Notes: a model not told the origin generated them from the letters alone. Positions 26,930 through 35,108 are shown, numbered from the stretch's first letter. The stretch: 37,495 nucleotides of DNA from Verrucomicrobiota bacterium (GCA_029865985.1 JARXAF010000162.1:1-37495), one strand, 5' to 3'. Numbers and translations: made by a program.

Positions 26930-27205
26930 ATGGCCGTCCAAGTCCGCATTCCTACACCGCTGCGCAAGCTCACCCACGACGTTGAACTCGTTCAGGTCAG
27001 CCCTGGCACCATTGCCGGCGCGATCGCCGAGTTGCAGAACCAGTTCCCCGGCATTGCCGATCGACTCATTGACGAAAAGGGTGAGGTTCGCCGCTTCGTC
27101 AATGTGTACGTCAATGAAGAGGACATCCGCTTCCTCGACAATCAGGCTACCGTCATCAAAGACGGCGACGAAATCAGCATCATTCCGGCCATCGCCGGAG
27201 GTTGA
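26930..27205 (+). CDS. MoaD/ThiS-family sulfur carrier protein
   Basis: A 91-residue beta-grasp protein ending in the diagnostic Gly-Gly (IIPAIAGG), which in this family is adenylylated and thiocarboxylated to deliver sulfur. The body MAVQVRIPTPLRKLT ... DGDEISIIPAIAGG matches MoaD/ThiS-like carriers. ATG at 26930 was chosen because the ubiquitin-like strand VQVRIP begins immediately; the frame is open back to 26849, but those residues look non-native. A NIL-domain gene starts 35 bases after the stop. In several bacteria MoaD/ThiS-like and NIL-domain genes are neighbours in cysteine or homocysteine biosynthesis loci, so a role in sulfur assimilation is more likely than molybdopterin synthesis. 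No activating E1-like enzyme is encoded in this window. Confidence 0.85.
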   Translation: MAVQVRIPTPLRKLTHDVELVQVSPGTIAGAIAELQNQFPGIADRLIDEKGEVRRFVNVYVNEEDIRFLDNQATVIKDGDEISIIPAIAGG

Positions 27206-27240
27206 TCTTCTTCAGCAGTTTCACTGTTTCCATCGGCACC

Positions 27241-27588
27241 ATGCCCACCAAAACCTCCAAACCGGCCAAGGCAACGGCCACCGGAAAGAGCGCCCCCAAG
27301 GCCTCTAAAGCGACCAAGACCCTCCGGAAACAGGCCGATTCGGCCCATACCTCCGCGCGGTTTTGGCTGACTTATCCGCCTCAGCGCATCAAGGCGCCGG
27401 TGATTTGGAAGCTGGGCCACCAGTTCAAGTTGGTGACCAGCATTCGACAGGCCAGCGTGACGGATGTCGTGGGCATCGTCTGCCTGGAGGTCGAAGGGTC
27501 CGCGTCGGAGATCACCGCCGGAGTCCAGTGGCTCAAGAAGCAAGGTGTCCGCGTCGAACCCGTGGAGCTGAGTGCGGTGGAGTCCTGA
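27241..27588 (+). CDS. NIL-domain protein
   Basis: A 115-residue protein. The first 40 residues are Lys/Ala/Thr-rich and probably disordered. Residues about 41-110 (RFWLTYPPQRIKAPVIWKLG ... VCLEVEGSASEITAGVQWLKKQGVRVEPVE) match the NIL domain, an ACT-like fold known from the C-terminus of the methionine importer ATPase MetN and from NIL-ferredoxins. As a free-standing protein it may bind a sulfur amino acid or partner with the adjacent sulfur carrier; both are inferences. ATG 27241 is preferred; a TTG at 27202 that overlaps the MoaD stop is possible and sits just after GGAGG, but too close to it. A terminator lies about 110 bases downstream. Confidence 0.82.
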   Translation: MPTKTSKPAKATATGKSAPKASKATKTLRKQADSAHTSARFWLTYPPQRIKAPVIWKLGHQFKLVTSIRQASVTDVVGIVCLEVEGSASEITAGVQWLKKQGVRVEPVELSAVES

Positions 27589-27700
27589 ACTCCGTCGAGG
27601 TGCCTTTCGCCGCGCCGTTTGAATCCAGGCTCGAGACCGTTGAGCCGAATTCTTTCCCGGAATTGATCCGTAAGCGTTTCGATTTCAGCAGTCCGTTTGC

Positions 27701-27743
27701 AACAGGCCGAAGCCCTTCCGGGTTCATCGGCCTGTTTTCTTTT
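27701..27743 (+). terminator. intrinsic terminator of the halogenase/MoaD/NIL unit
   Basis: Ten-base arms AACAGGCCGA (27701-27710) and TCGGCCTGTT (27727-27736) surround a loop with a small CCC/GGG stem, followed by a T-rich run to 27743. The right arm runs through the last codons of the convergent minus-strand gene, whose stop is at 27724-27726. The T-run is only on the plus strand side. Confidence 0.8.
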
Positions 27744-30700
27744 CTCCCCGCTTGGCCTCCACGCGTTCGTAGTTCAGCGGGCCCACCCAACGGGTATTGA
27801 AATGCTGGTGCAGTGCGTCGCTGGCGAAGGCGGGGCGGGGCTCTTGACCGTGACGTGCGTCGTCCATGCCGTGCCAGGGGAGGGGTTCGATGCGGTCGCC
27901 GGCCGCGACGTGGTAGTCGGCGTCCTTGTTCCATCCGACGGTCCAGAGGAAGAAGCGCCGCTGGTGCCCGGACGGAATCTTCGGCAGGGCGTCTGCGGCG
28001 AAAGACAGGGTCAGTTCGTCGCCGGCGGCCACCGTGACCACGCCATTGTCTTCCGCCGCAAGGAGCGGATCCACCGCACCATATCGGGTGGCCCAACCGC
28101 TGGGGGTGATCCGCCACGGCGGACGCTGGCGGACGTTCTCGTGCAGCGGTGTCAACGGGTCGGAAGGTCCTATGGCGGCGAACTCCCCATAGCCATGCCA
28201 ATGGAGGTCGGTCGAGGTGGGGCGCAGTGTGCCCACTTCAGCCGATCGATTGTTCTGGAACAGGGCGACGCGGTCCCAATGCAGCTCGAAGGCGTAGGTC
28301 ATCCGCAGCCGTTGGGTGCCCGGTGGTAAGTGACCTCCCAAGGGCACGAGGATGGTTTTGGTGCGTCCGGCGGGGACACCCACGACCACGTTCTGAAGGG
28401 GTTGCCATTGGCCTGGGGCGGTCTCCGCTTCGAGTTGAGGGAAGGGGAAGGGCAACTCCGGATCATGACTGCCCGCGATGTTGGCCATGCCGCCGCCAAA
28501 TCGCAGCCAACCGCTCAGGGCCAAGGTCAGCTCCGGTGAGCCTGCCAAGGGACCGAAATCCAGCAGCACCGAGGTGCTTTCGGCCAGTCCACGCAGTTGA
28601 GGAGCGCGCAGGCGCGGCGAGAATCGTTGTCCGTCTTCCCGATCCAGTGTGGCGGTGAGGTCGGTGCCGTCGCCTGCTTGGGCGGCGCGGAGCGGGATGC
28701 GGCCGGAGAGAATCCGCAATTCGTGCCGGGGGAAGGGCTGTCTGGGCACCAGCTTGCTGGTCGAGTGGGCTTCGGCGTTCGCCTCGATGTCCACCCAACC
28801 GAGCTTGGCTTCGTCGAGGTAGAGGATTTCGCGCAGTTCCTCGGTGAGTTGCACGGTGTAGCGACCGTCCTTGGGAACGAACTCCGTCGTGCCGCCCAGA
28901 GCCACCCATTCCCTCGGGTCCGCCACGATGTTATGGCCGGGGCGCGAGGGCAGTCCCACGGGCGCGGAGCTGAGGATGTCGGTCAGGAAGCGGAACCGGG
29001 TGCCATCCCAGGCATAGAGATAAGGGCAGGAGCCGGTGGGGTTCTTGGGTTCGATGAGGTCGACCACCTGTTTCGGATGCGCACTCACTCCGAACAAGGG
29101 TTGCGTGTCGGCCCAGCGGGCGATGACCGTCTCGATGTCCTTGTGGCGGCCCACGCCGATCTCCACGGGCTTGCGCTGGACGCTGCGCAGGGCTCGCCAA
29201 TTGCCGGCGTTGAGTTCGATGCGCAGGCCGATGCCGCTGAAATTGGAGCGGTTGCCAATAGGGCGAAACTTCACCAGTCCGTTCGCGTTGGCTCCTTCGT
29301 TGCGGAAGAATCGGACGCCCGCTCCCTTGCTTTCGACGAGGCAGTCGATGTCGCCGTCCTGATCGAAGTCGGCGAAGGCCGCATGGTTCACCACCGACGA
29401 GGCCAGCGGTTTCAGACCCAGCGCTTCGGTCATCTCGTGGAAGCCCCGTCGGCCGCGGTTGCGCCAGACACGGAGGCCGTCGGTGCCCCAACTCACCAAG
29501 TCCAACCAACCGTCGTTGTCGTAGTCGAGGGCGCGGAGGGTTTGGATGCCATTTTTCTTGGCTGGAATGCGCACGGGTTCCTTGAGGCCGCCGAAATACA
29601 AGGCCACCGCCGCATCGGTCACCAGGGCGACATCGGCGCGGAGATCGTTGTTGAAATCACCGACCGCCAGATATCGAGCCACCGGCCAGTCCATGGGCTG
29701 GGCTCCGGCCGCCAGACCGTCGCGCCGTTGGTTCGTGAGGATCCAGGGACGCTCCCCTTTGCGCGTGAGCAGCACATCCGGGAGGTCGTCGTTGTTCCAG
29801 TCTTCGATGGTCACCGAGGTCACGCCCGTGACGTCAAATCCATCTCGTGGAGCCGCCTTGCGCTCTCTGAAAATCGCCGTGCCGAAATTGGTGAAGGCGC
29901 GCAACCGGCCCTCTGGGGTGACCGCCAGCAAGGCGAGTTTACCCGTCACGTCAATGTCCCCGAGGGTGGCTCCCGTTGCCTTGACGGCCCGGATACCACC
30001 GAGCGCTGAGCCATCTGTCATGAATCCGTTGGTGGCGAACTTGAGCAGTTGCGAGCCTTCGCTGCCCACGATGATCGCGTCGTCGTAGCGGTCGTTGTTC
30101 AAGTCACCCACGACGATTTCCTGAACCGTGCCAACCGTGGAGACCCAGGGTTCTGACCTCGCGGCGAAGGTTGCGTTGGAGTTCCACAGCAGGCGGAGCG
30201 ATCCCTTGTCGTCGCTGAGCAGGACATCGTTCCAGCCGCGACGGTTCAGGTCGAACAAGCCGAACGGTCCCCGCAATTGTCCCGCCTCGGGCCCCAGGGC
30301 GCGCGCGGTGTCTTCTACAAACCGGACGGAGACTGGGTCGGATTCAGGCTGTTCGAGGGCGAATGGAGCGAGGATCTCGGTGTACTTGCACTTCTCAAAG
30401 AGAGTCGGATTGTCGGCCGCCTGCGACTTGCCCGCGGAAATCCTTTGGTGTTCGGCCAGTTCAGCCGCCGCTTGTTCCCGTGCTCCTTGTCGCAAGTAGG
30501 CTTGACTGAGTTGGTAATGGGCCGAGGGGTGATCCTTGTCGAATTCAATGACCTCCACGAACTGTTCGGCGGCGTCAGGAAAGCGTCCCCAACCCGCATA
30601 GGCCAGGCCCAGTTGAAAGCTGACAGTGTTGAGGGTGCGGTCGGCTTGCTTGGCTTCTGTCAGGGATTGGACGGCATTGGAAAACGCCCCGAGTCGCAGG

Positions 30701-31056
30701 TGGGCACAACCGGCCAGATAATGAGCGCCCCCCCGGCCAGGTTCGACTTGCAGTGCCTCACGGGCATGAACCAGCGCTTGAGAAGGCTGGCTGGCCAGGA
30801 GGTAGGCGTTGGCCAGATTGAGATGCACATCCGGGTTGGCCGGATTCATCAACAAGGCCGCCTGAAACGCCTCGATCGCCCTCCGAGCATCGCCTGCCGC
30901 ATGGTAGCCGCGGCCGGCATTCATGTGGGTGGCGAACTGGGAATCGTCGTTCGAGGATCGCTGGAACCACCAGGCCGTCGCGGCGATCCCGAGAATGAAG
31001 ACGAAAATGCCCACCACCAGCGCGGGTGCGGCCGTGGATTTCTTCGGAAGGCTCAT
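27724..31056 (-). CDS. membrane-anchored TPR + FG-GAP/VCBS (ASPIC/UnbV-like) protein
   Basis: A 1110-residue protein. A single transmembrane or uncleaved signal helix (about 12-31: ALVVGIFVFILGIAATAWWF) leads to about five TPRs (43-215). Next is a beta-propeller of FG-GAP/VCBS-type repeats (about 265-570) with calcium-type DxNxDxxxD loops: GDLNNDRYDDAIIV, EDWNNDDLPDVLL, GDFNNDLRADVAL, DYDNDGWLDLV, DFDQDGDIDCLV. About 580-680 resembles the ASPIC/UnbV domain that follows such repeats in many secreted proteins. The final 430 residues match nothing I recognise. It should face the periplasm, with TPRs for partner binding. The function is unknown. ATG 31056 gives the natural N-terminus. It is a single gene, convergent with the NIL gene and 106 bases downstream of dapF on the same strand. 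Confidence 0.85.
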   Translation of the reverse strand: MSLPKKSTAAPALVVGIFVFILGIAATAWWFQRSSNDDSQFATHMNAGRGYHAAGDARRAIEAFQAALLMNPANPDVHLNLANAYLLASQPSQALVHAREALQVEPGRGGAHYLAGCAHLRLGAFSNAVQSLTEAKQADRTLNTVSFQLGLAYAGWGRFPDAAEQFVEVIEFDKDHPSAHYQLSQAYLRQGAREQAAAELAEHQRISAGKSQAADNPTLFEKCKYTEILAPFALEQPESDPVSVRFVEDTARALGPEAGQLRGPFGLFDLNRRGWNDVLLSDDKGSLRLLWNSNATFAARSEPWVSTVGTVQEIVVGDLNNDRYDDAIIVGSEGSQLLKFATNGFMTDGSALGGIRAVKATGATLGDIDVTGKLALLAVTPEGRLRAFTNFGTAIFRERKAAPRDGFDVTGVTSVTIEDWNNDDLPDVLLTRKGERPWILTNQRRDGLAAGAQPMDWPVARYLAVGDFNNDLRADVALVTDAAVALYFGGLKEPVRIPAKKNGIQTLRALDYDNDGWLDLVSWGTDGLRVWRNRGRRGFHEMTEALGLKPLASSVVNHAAFADFDQDGDIDCLVESKGAGVRFFRNEGANANGLVKFRPIGNRSNFSGIGLRIELNAGNWRALRSVQRKPVEIGVGRHKDIETVIARWADTQPLFGVSAHPKQVVDLIEPKNPTGSCPYLYAWDGTRFRFLTDILSSAPVGLPSRPGHNIVADPREWVALGGTTEFVPKDGRYTVQLTEELREILYLDEAKLGWVDIEANAEAHSTSKLVPRQPFPRHELRILSGRIPLRAAQAGDGTDLTATLDREDGQRFSPRLRAPQLRGLAESTSVLLDFGPLAGSPELTLALSGWLRFGGGMANIAGSHDPELPFPFPQLEAETAPGQWQPLQNVVVGVPAGRTKTILVPLGGHLPPGTQRLRMTYAFELHWDRVALFQNNRSAEVGTLRPTSTDLHWHGYGEFAAIGPSDPLTPLHENVRQRPPWRITPSGWATRYGAVDPLLAAEDNGVVTVAAGDELTLSFAADALPKIPSGHQRRFFLWTVGWNKDADYHVAAGDRIEPLPWHGMDDARHGQEPRPAFASDALHQHFNTRWVGPLNYERVEAKRGEKKTGR

Positions 31057-31162
31057 GCGGTTGTCGGGAACCTACTGGTAATTGAGAAAAAACAACACAC
31101 GGACTCGGGCTTCATCCCTCGGATGCTGGGATTTGACCTCATCGAGCGATTTCGGATCGCTG

Positions 31163-31978
31163 TCAGATCAGGATCCGTCCCTCGAAGACGAACGAGGCAG
31201 GTCCGCCCAGTCGGACATCGCTGAAGCCTTCTTGGCCGTCGGATCGGAAGGAAACGCTCAACTCATCCCCACTTTGCACCTGGATGCGGATGGGTGAAGT
31301 GAAGCCGTGCAGTCGGGAGGCGACCAGAGCGCTGGCCGTCACACCGGTGCCGCAGGCCAGAGTCTCTCCTTCGACGCCGCGCTCATAGGTCCGCACGCGG
31401 AGTTGGTTGGGGCCTTGGACCTGCGCGAAATTCACGTTCGTTCCCCGTGGTTTGAAGTGCTCGTGCCAGCGCAGTTCCGAACCCAAGGGCTGCACCATGG
31501 CTTTGTCGGCGTCTTCCACGAAGACCACGGCATGCGGCACACCGGTGTTGATGGAACTCACCTCCAAGACTCCCGTTTGCGTCGCGACCTTCTCAGATAA
31601 GCGGAGGTCGTGCGGAGCCGTGAGGTTGATGGTCACCCGCTCTCCCTGGAACTCGGCGGTGATCAGACCGGCAGCGGTCTCGAAGGTCACCGTGGGCTTG
31701 GTCCAACCCGTGGTCCGCTGAATGTACCGTGCAAAGCAGCGGGCGCCGTTGCCGCACATGGCGGCGTCGGATCCGTCGGAGTTGTAGAAGCGCCAGGCCC
31801 AGTCGGCCTTGCCGGTGAGGCTCGGCACCAGAAGCATCAGGCCGTCGGCTCCGATGCCGAACTGCCGGTGGCACAATTTGGCCACTTGCTCCGGAGTCAG
31901 CACGATGCGTCCGTTGCGGTTGTCGAGCAGGATGAAGTCGTTGCCGGCCCCGCTCATCTTGAGGAACTCCAGAGTCAT
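31163..31978 (-). CDS. dapF: diaminopimelate epimerase
   Basis: A 271-residue protein of normal length for DapF. The family's paired catalytic cysteines are C75 (DAAMCGNGARC) and C209 (GETLACGTGVTA), which act as acid and base to interconvert LL- and meso-diaminopimelate without a cofactor. Other landmarks are KMSGAGNDF (7-15), FGIGADGL, NTGVPHAV and the GTNVNF segment. meso-DAP goes to peptidoglycan and, after decarboxylation, to lysine. With dapL in the same window this supports the aminotransferase variant of the pathway. ATG 31978 yields MTLEFLKMSGAGNDF, the family N-terminus. It is divergent from panC, sharing a 149-base intergenic region with no obvious promoter consensus. Confidence 0.96.
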   Translation of the reverse strand: MTLEFLKMSGAGNDFILLDNRNGRIVLTPEQVAKLCHRQFGIGADGLMLLVPSLTGKADWAWRFYNSDGSDAAMCGNGARCFARYIQRTTGWTKPTVTFETAAGLITAEFQGERVTINLTAPHDLRLSEKVATQTGVLEVSSINTGVPHAVVFVEDADKAMVQPLGSELRWHEHFKPRGTNVNFAQVQGPNQLRVRTYERGVEGETLACGTGVTASALVASRLHGFTSPIRIQVQSGDELSVSFRSDGQEGFSDVRLGGPASFVFEGRILI

Positions 31979-32127
31979 GTCGGAGGTGGATCATAGGCCG
32001 ATGTCCCGCCGCGACAAGAGTTCGGGAAGGTTGGGAATCTGGACAGCGTGGAGGCGCCCAGGACTTGGATCGCCGACCTGGATCGCCGAGGGCTTGAACT
32101 TCGCCCAGTCGCGCGCAGGCTTTCCGC

Positions 32128-32994
32128 ATGCGAATCATCCGATCGCCCAAGTCCATGCAGCGTCAGGCGCTGCAGTGGCGAAGCCGAGGCCTCCGAGTCG
32201 GTTTTGTGCCGACCATGGGTTATCTGCATGCGGGTCACCTGAGCCTGGTGCATGAGGCACGGCGGCGGGTCGGGCCCGACGGGTTGGTGGTGGTGAGCAT
32301 CTATGTGAACCCCACCCAGTTCGCACCGACGGAAGATTTGGCCAAGTACCCCAGAGACTTCGCCCGGGATTCCAAGTTGTGCCGCGAGGCCGGGGTAGAC
32401 GTGATCTTTGCTCCGACGGATGGCGACATGTATGCGGGGCGCGACGACGGGAATTACTCCACCTATGTCGTGGAGGAGGGGTTGACGCAGGGTCTGGAGG
32501 GGGCTTCGCGTCCCACCCATTTCCGGGGCGTGACCACCGTGGTGGCGAAGCTTTTCAACTGCGTGCTGCCCGAGGTTTCGGTCTTCGGGGCCAAGGACTG
32601 GCAGCAGGCGGCCGTGATTCGGCGCATGGTGAAGGATCTCCAATTTCCGATCCGGATCGTGGTGGCACCGACCACGCGGGAATCGGATGGGCTGGCGATG
32701 AGTTCGCGCAACCGCTACCTGCAACCCGAGGAGCGTGCGCAAGCCACGGTCTTGTGGCGTTCCCAGCAATGGGTCCGCCAAGAGGTCCGGCGATGTGCGC
32801 AGGGGATTTCATCAGCCCGTCTCCGTCAGGGAGTGGAAGCCTTGGTGGCCGAATGTCCGGCCGCGCGCCTAGACTACGTCGCCTTCGTCGATCCGGATAC
32901 CTTGCGCCCGGTAGACTCGGTCCGCCGAGGGCATCGCATCGTTTTGGCCGTCTTTGTCGGCAAGACGCGCCTCATCGACAACGGCGCGATCTGA
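32128..32994 (+). CDS. panC: pantothenate synthetase
   Basis: A 288-residue cytoplasmic enzyme of the nucleotidyltransferase (HIGH) class. It contains VPTMGYLHAGHLSLV (27-41, HIGH-like HAGH at 34-37), VVSIYVNPTQF, FRGVTTVVAKLFN, FGAKDWQQ and TTRESDGLAMSSRNRYL (KMSKS-like SSRNRYL). PanC activates D-pantoate with ATP and condenses it with beta-alanine to make pantothenate, the coenzyme A precursor. Length and motif order are typical. The start ATG 32128 opens MRIIRSPKSMQ, as expected. No other pan gene is nearby; it may be monocistronic, sharing a bidirectional hairpin with trxA about 80 bases after its stop. Confidence 0.96.
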   Translation: MRIIRSPKSMQRQALQWRSRGLRVGFVPTMGYLHAGHLSLVHEARRRVGPDGLVVVSIYVNPTQFAPTEDLAKYPRDFARDSKLCREAGVDVIFAPTDGDMYAGRDDGNYSTYVVEEGLTQGLEGASRPTHFRGVTTVVAKLFNCVLPEVSVFGAKDWQQAAVIRRMVKDLQFPIRIVVAPTTRESDGLAMSSRNRYLQPEERAQATVLWRSQQWVRQEVRRCAQGISSARLRQGVEALVAECPAARLDYVAFVDPDTLRPVDSVRRGHRIVLAVFVGKTRLIDNGAI

Positions 32995-33071
32995 TTGGCG
33001 CAGATCCTAGCATGGCATGAGGGTGGTCGTCTCCTGTTCCCAGAAGTATGAGGCCAACAGTCCAACCCAAG

Positions 33072-33102
33072 AAAAAACCGCCCGGGTTTGCCGGGCGGTT
33101 TT
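33072..33102. terminator. bidirectional intrinsic terminator between panC and trxA
   Basis: A perfect 12-base stem, AAAACCGCCCGG (33074-33085) with CCGGGCGGTTTT (33091-33102) and loop GTTTG. The plus strand ends in T's after the stem. The minus strand reads the A-run at 33072-33077 as six U's, which suits trxA, whose stop is 26 bases upstream. Confidence 0.88.
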
Positions 33103-33128
33103 CGCAAAACGGTAGAACTGGAGGCGAG

Positions 33129-33464
33129 TCAACCGGCGATGACTCGGTCGAGGCTGGCCTTGAGATCCTTCTTGGACTTCAGGCCCACGGACTGCTCGAC
33201 CACCTGACCGCCCTTGAAGAGCAACAGGGTGGGGATGGAGCGGATTCCGAACTGACCGGCCAAGTCTTGATAGTCGTCGATGTTGACCTTGGCGATCTTG
33301 GCCTTGCCGGCGTATTCGGTGGCCAGCTCGTCGAGAACCGGACCGAGCATCTTGCAAGGGCCGCACCACTCGGCCCAAAAATCCACCAGCACGGGTTGTC
33401 CGGACCCAATGATCTCGGTGGGAAAGTTCTCGGTGGTCGCAGTGATGATGTTGGCAGCAGCCAT
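33129..33464 (-). CDS. trxA: thioredoxin
   Basis: A 111-residue cytoplasmic thioredoxin of standard length. The redox site is WCGPC (W33, C34-C37) in VDFWAEWCGPCKMLGPVLDEL. The cis-proline loop SIPTLLLF and the conserved KVNIDDYQDLAGQFGIRSIPT are present. It reduces disulfides in client proteins using electrons from thioredoxin reductase. It lies 26 bases downstream of the Ala/Pro-rich membrane-anchored protein gene and is probably co-transcribed with it from the promoter upstream of that gene. It ends at the bidirectional terminator. The start ATG is fixed by length and alignment. Confidence 0.96.
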   Translation of the reverse strand: MAAANIITATTENFPTEIIGSGQPVLVDFWAEWCGPCKMLGPVLDELATEYAGKAKIAKVNIDDYQDLAGQFGIRSIPTLLLFKGGQVVEQSVGLKSKKDLKASLDRVIAG

Positions 33465-33490
33465 AGGGAGATGAAGAAAGTCTAAGAAAC

Positions 33491-33910
33491 TCAGTTCGCA
33501 ACGAAGAATTGCACGGCGACGGCGGCGATGCCGAGGACCATCGCGGCGAACGCCAATCCCATGTCGAGGCCACTGATGCTGGCGGGTTTGGCGGCCGGGC
33601 GGCTGACCGGGGCGGCGGGCTTCGCAGCCGGGGCCGCAGGAGCGGCGGGCTTGGCAGCTGGGGCAGCCGAGTGGGACGCCACAGGAGCAGCAGCAACGGC
33701 TGCAGCGGGAGCGGGTACAGCCGGCGAAGCGGGGGCAGACACCGGGGCGGGAGCCGGAGCCGCAGCAGCGGGCACGCGGATTGACGGCCCACCAGCGGGC
33801 TTCGGCGGCAGGCTGATGCGGACCGTCTGCTTCTTCTGGGCGGACGCCTCGGCCGGCTTGGGGGGTTCGGCAGCGGCGGGCGGGTTGACCGGAGGCGTGT
33901 TTTCGGACAT
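33491..33910 (-). CDS. Ala/Pro-rich protein with C-terminal membrane anchor
   Basis: A 139-residue low-complexity protein. The N-terminal part is charged and proline-rich (MSENTPPVNPP ... KKQTVRISLPPKP). The middle is an Ala/Pro/Lys array with repeated KPAAPAAP-type units (about 50-110), and the only ordered segment is a C-terminal hydrophobic helix (about 116-136: MGLAFAAMVLGIAAVAVQFF) ending three residues later. It looks tail-anchored with a long flexible cytoplasmic arm, but periplasmic orientation cannot be excluded. There is no recognised family. It is just upstream of trxA, suggesting co-expression. ATG 33910 (MSENTPP) was preferred over an in-frame TTG five codons upstream. Low complexity makes the gene call less certain than its neighbours, but the promoter and trxA linkage support it. 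Confidence 0.72.
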   Translation of the reverse strand: MSENTPPVNPPAAAEPPKPAEASAQKKQTVRISLPPKPAGGPSIRVPAAAAPAPAPVSAPASPAVPAPAAAVAAAPVASHSAAPAAKPAAPAAPAAKPAAPVSRPAAKPASISGLDMGLAFAAMVLGIAAVAVQFFVAN

Positions 33911-33925
33911 AGGATTAAGTTCCAA

Positions 33926-33954
33926 ACGCTAGGAATCGGGTTTCGGGGTGTCAA
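33926..33954 (-). promoter_or_regulatory. candidate promoter of the Ala/Pro-rich protein gene and trxA
   Basis: On the minus strand a perfect TTGACA (33954-33949) is followed after 17 bases by TAGCGT (33931-33926), a weak -10. The predicted transcript would start only about 10 bases before the ATG at 33910. Confidence 0.4.
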
Positions 33955-34148
33955 CGGGATTGTCCCGGCAGACCATGGATTTCATGAAAGAAATCTGGCC
34001 GCTTCGGGTGCCCCACTTTCCGTTTTTCCCGTTCGGTGGCGAACTTGGTTGCTCGGCCAGGTTCGTGCGTACGTTCTGCTCACAGCACTGACAGCAAGAC
34101 TGCGCCTGAGTGCTTCAAATTGTCGCGACTTCCCGTCAGGCTGCACCG

Positions 34149-35108
34149 ATGCACAGCAAACCCATCGTCGTGACCGGCGGTGCGGGCTTCATCGGCTCGC
34201 ACTTGACCGACCGTCTGCTGGAGGCGGGTGAAACGGTGATCGTGGTGGATGATTTGTCCACCGGTTCCCGTTCCAATTTGGCGTTGGCCGAGCGGAATCC
34301 CCGGTTTCATTTTCACGCCTGCAAGGTGTCGGAATGCGCGGATCTGGAATCCCTCGTGGCGGGAGCCTCGATGGTGGTGCATCTGGCGGCGGCCGTGGGG
34401 GTTGAACGGGTGATGCGTTCGCCCATTCAAACCATCGAAACCAATTTGGGGGAAACCGAGATTGTATTGGCGGCGGCTTCCAAGAGTCGGACGCCTGTTC
34501 TGCTGGCGTCGACTTCGGAGGTCTACGGAAAGAGTTCTCAGCCGGAGTTTTCCGAGGCCGACGATTTGCTCATCGGGCCGTCCACGCTGGGGCGTTGGAG
34601 CTACGCGTGTTCCAAGCTCATGGATGAGTTTCTGGCGATGGCCTACCATCGAGAGCGGGGCGTGCCGGTTCGGATCGTACGCTTCTTCAACACCGTGGGC
34701 CCTCGGCAGACGGGTGCCTACGGCATGGTGATTCCGCGTTTTGTCGCAGCAGCTCGGGCTGGGGATCCTGTTCGGGTCTATGGGGATGGGCTTCAGTCTC
34801 GATGCTTCTGTCATGTCGCCGATTCGGTCGAAGCCGTGATCCGGTTGATGCGTTCTGCAGAGGCTGTGGGACAGGTGGTCAATGTGGGCAATGACCAGCC
34901 TGTGCAAATCCGGGAGTTGGCCGAACGGGTTATTCATGCGACGCGCTCGCCGTCTCCGGTGGAGTTGGTTCCCTACGCATCTGTCTTCGGCCCCGGTTTC
35001 GAGGACATGCGGCATCGCAAGCCGAGCTTGAAGTTGCTGGAGAGGTTAACCGGTTTCCGCCCGCGGCGAACGCTGGATGAAATCCTGCGTGACTTGTCGG
35101 GTTCCTGA
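34149..35108 (+). CDS. NAD-dependent nucleotide-sugar epimerase/dehydratase (extended SDR)
   Basis: A 319-residue extended short-chain dehydrogenase. The NAD(P) fold is VTGGAGFIGSHL (8-19, G10/G13/G16), the acid VDDLSTG follows strand two, and the catalytic YxxxK is Y152/K156 in WSYACSKLMDEF with upstream STSEVYG. NTVGPRQTGAYGMVIPRFV and VYGDGLQSRCFCHVADSVEAV are typical of sugar-nucleotide epimerases/4,6-dehydratases. It should act on a UDP-, GDP- or dTDP-sugar for surface polysaccharide; the exact substrate cannot be told by eye. ATG 34149 was chosen because it starts eight residues before the glycine loop; an in-frame start at 34110 would add 13 residues. No glycosyltransferases are adjacent, and the gene seems to be transcribed alone. 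Confidence 0.9.
   Translation: MHSKPIVVTGGAGFIGSHLTDRLLEAGETVIVVDDLSTGSRSNLALAERNPRFHFHACKVSECADLESLVAGASMVVHLAAAVGVERVMRSPIQTIETNLGETEIVLAAASKSRTPVLLASTSEVYGKSSQPEFSEADDLLIGPSTLGRWSYACSKLMDEFLAMAYHRERGVPVRIVRFFNTVGPRQTGAYGMVIPRFVAAARAGDPVRVYGDGLQSRCFCHVADSVEAVIRLMRSAEAVGQVVNVGNDQPVQIRELAERVIHATRSPSPVELVPYASVFGPGFEDMRHRKPSLKLLERLTGFRPRRTLDEILRDLSGS

Noticed and set aside
28597-30009. A 470-codon open frame on the plus strand
   Set aside because: It is antisense to the FG-GAP repeats of the large minus-strand gene; its apparent repeats are the reverse of those calcium loops.
33491-33910. The Ala/Pro-rich frame as a random G+C-rich open frame
   Set aside because: It ends in a proper transmembrane helix, has a perfect -35 upstream, and lies 26 bases before trxA on the same strand, so it was kept as a gene.
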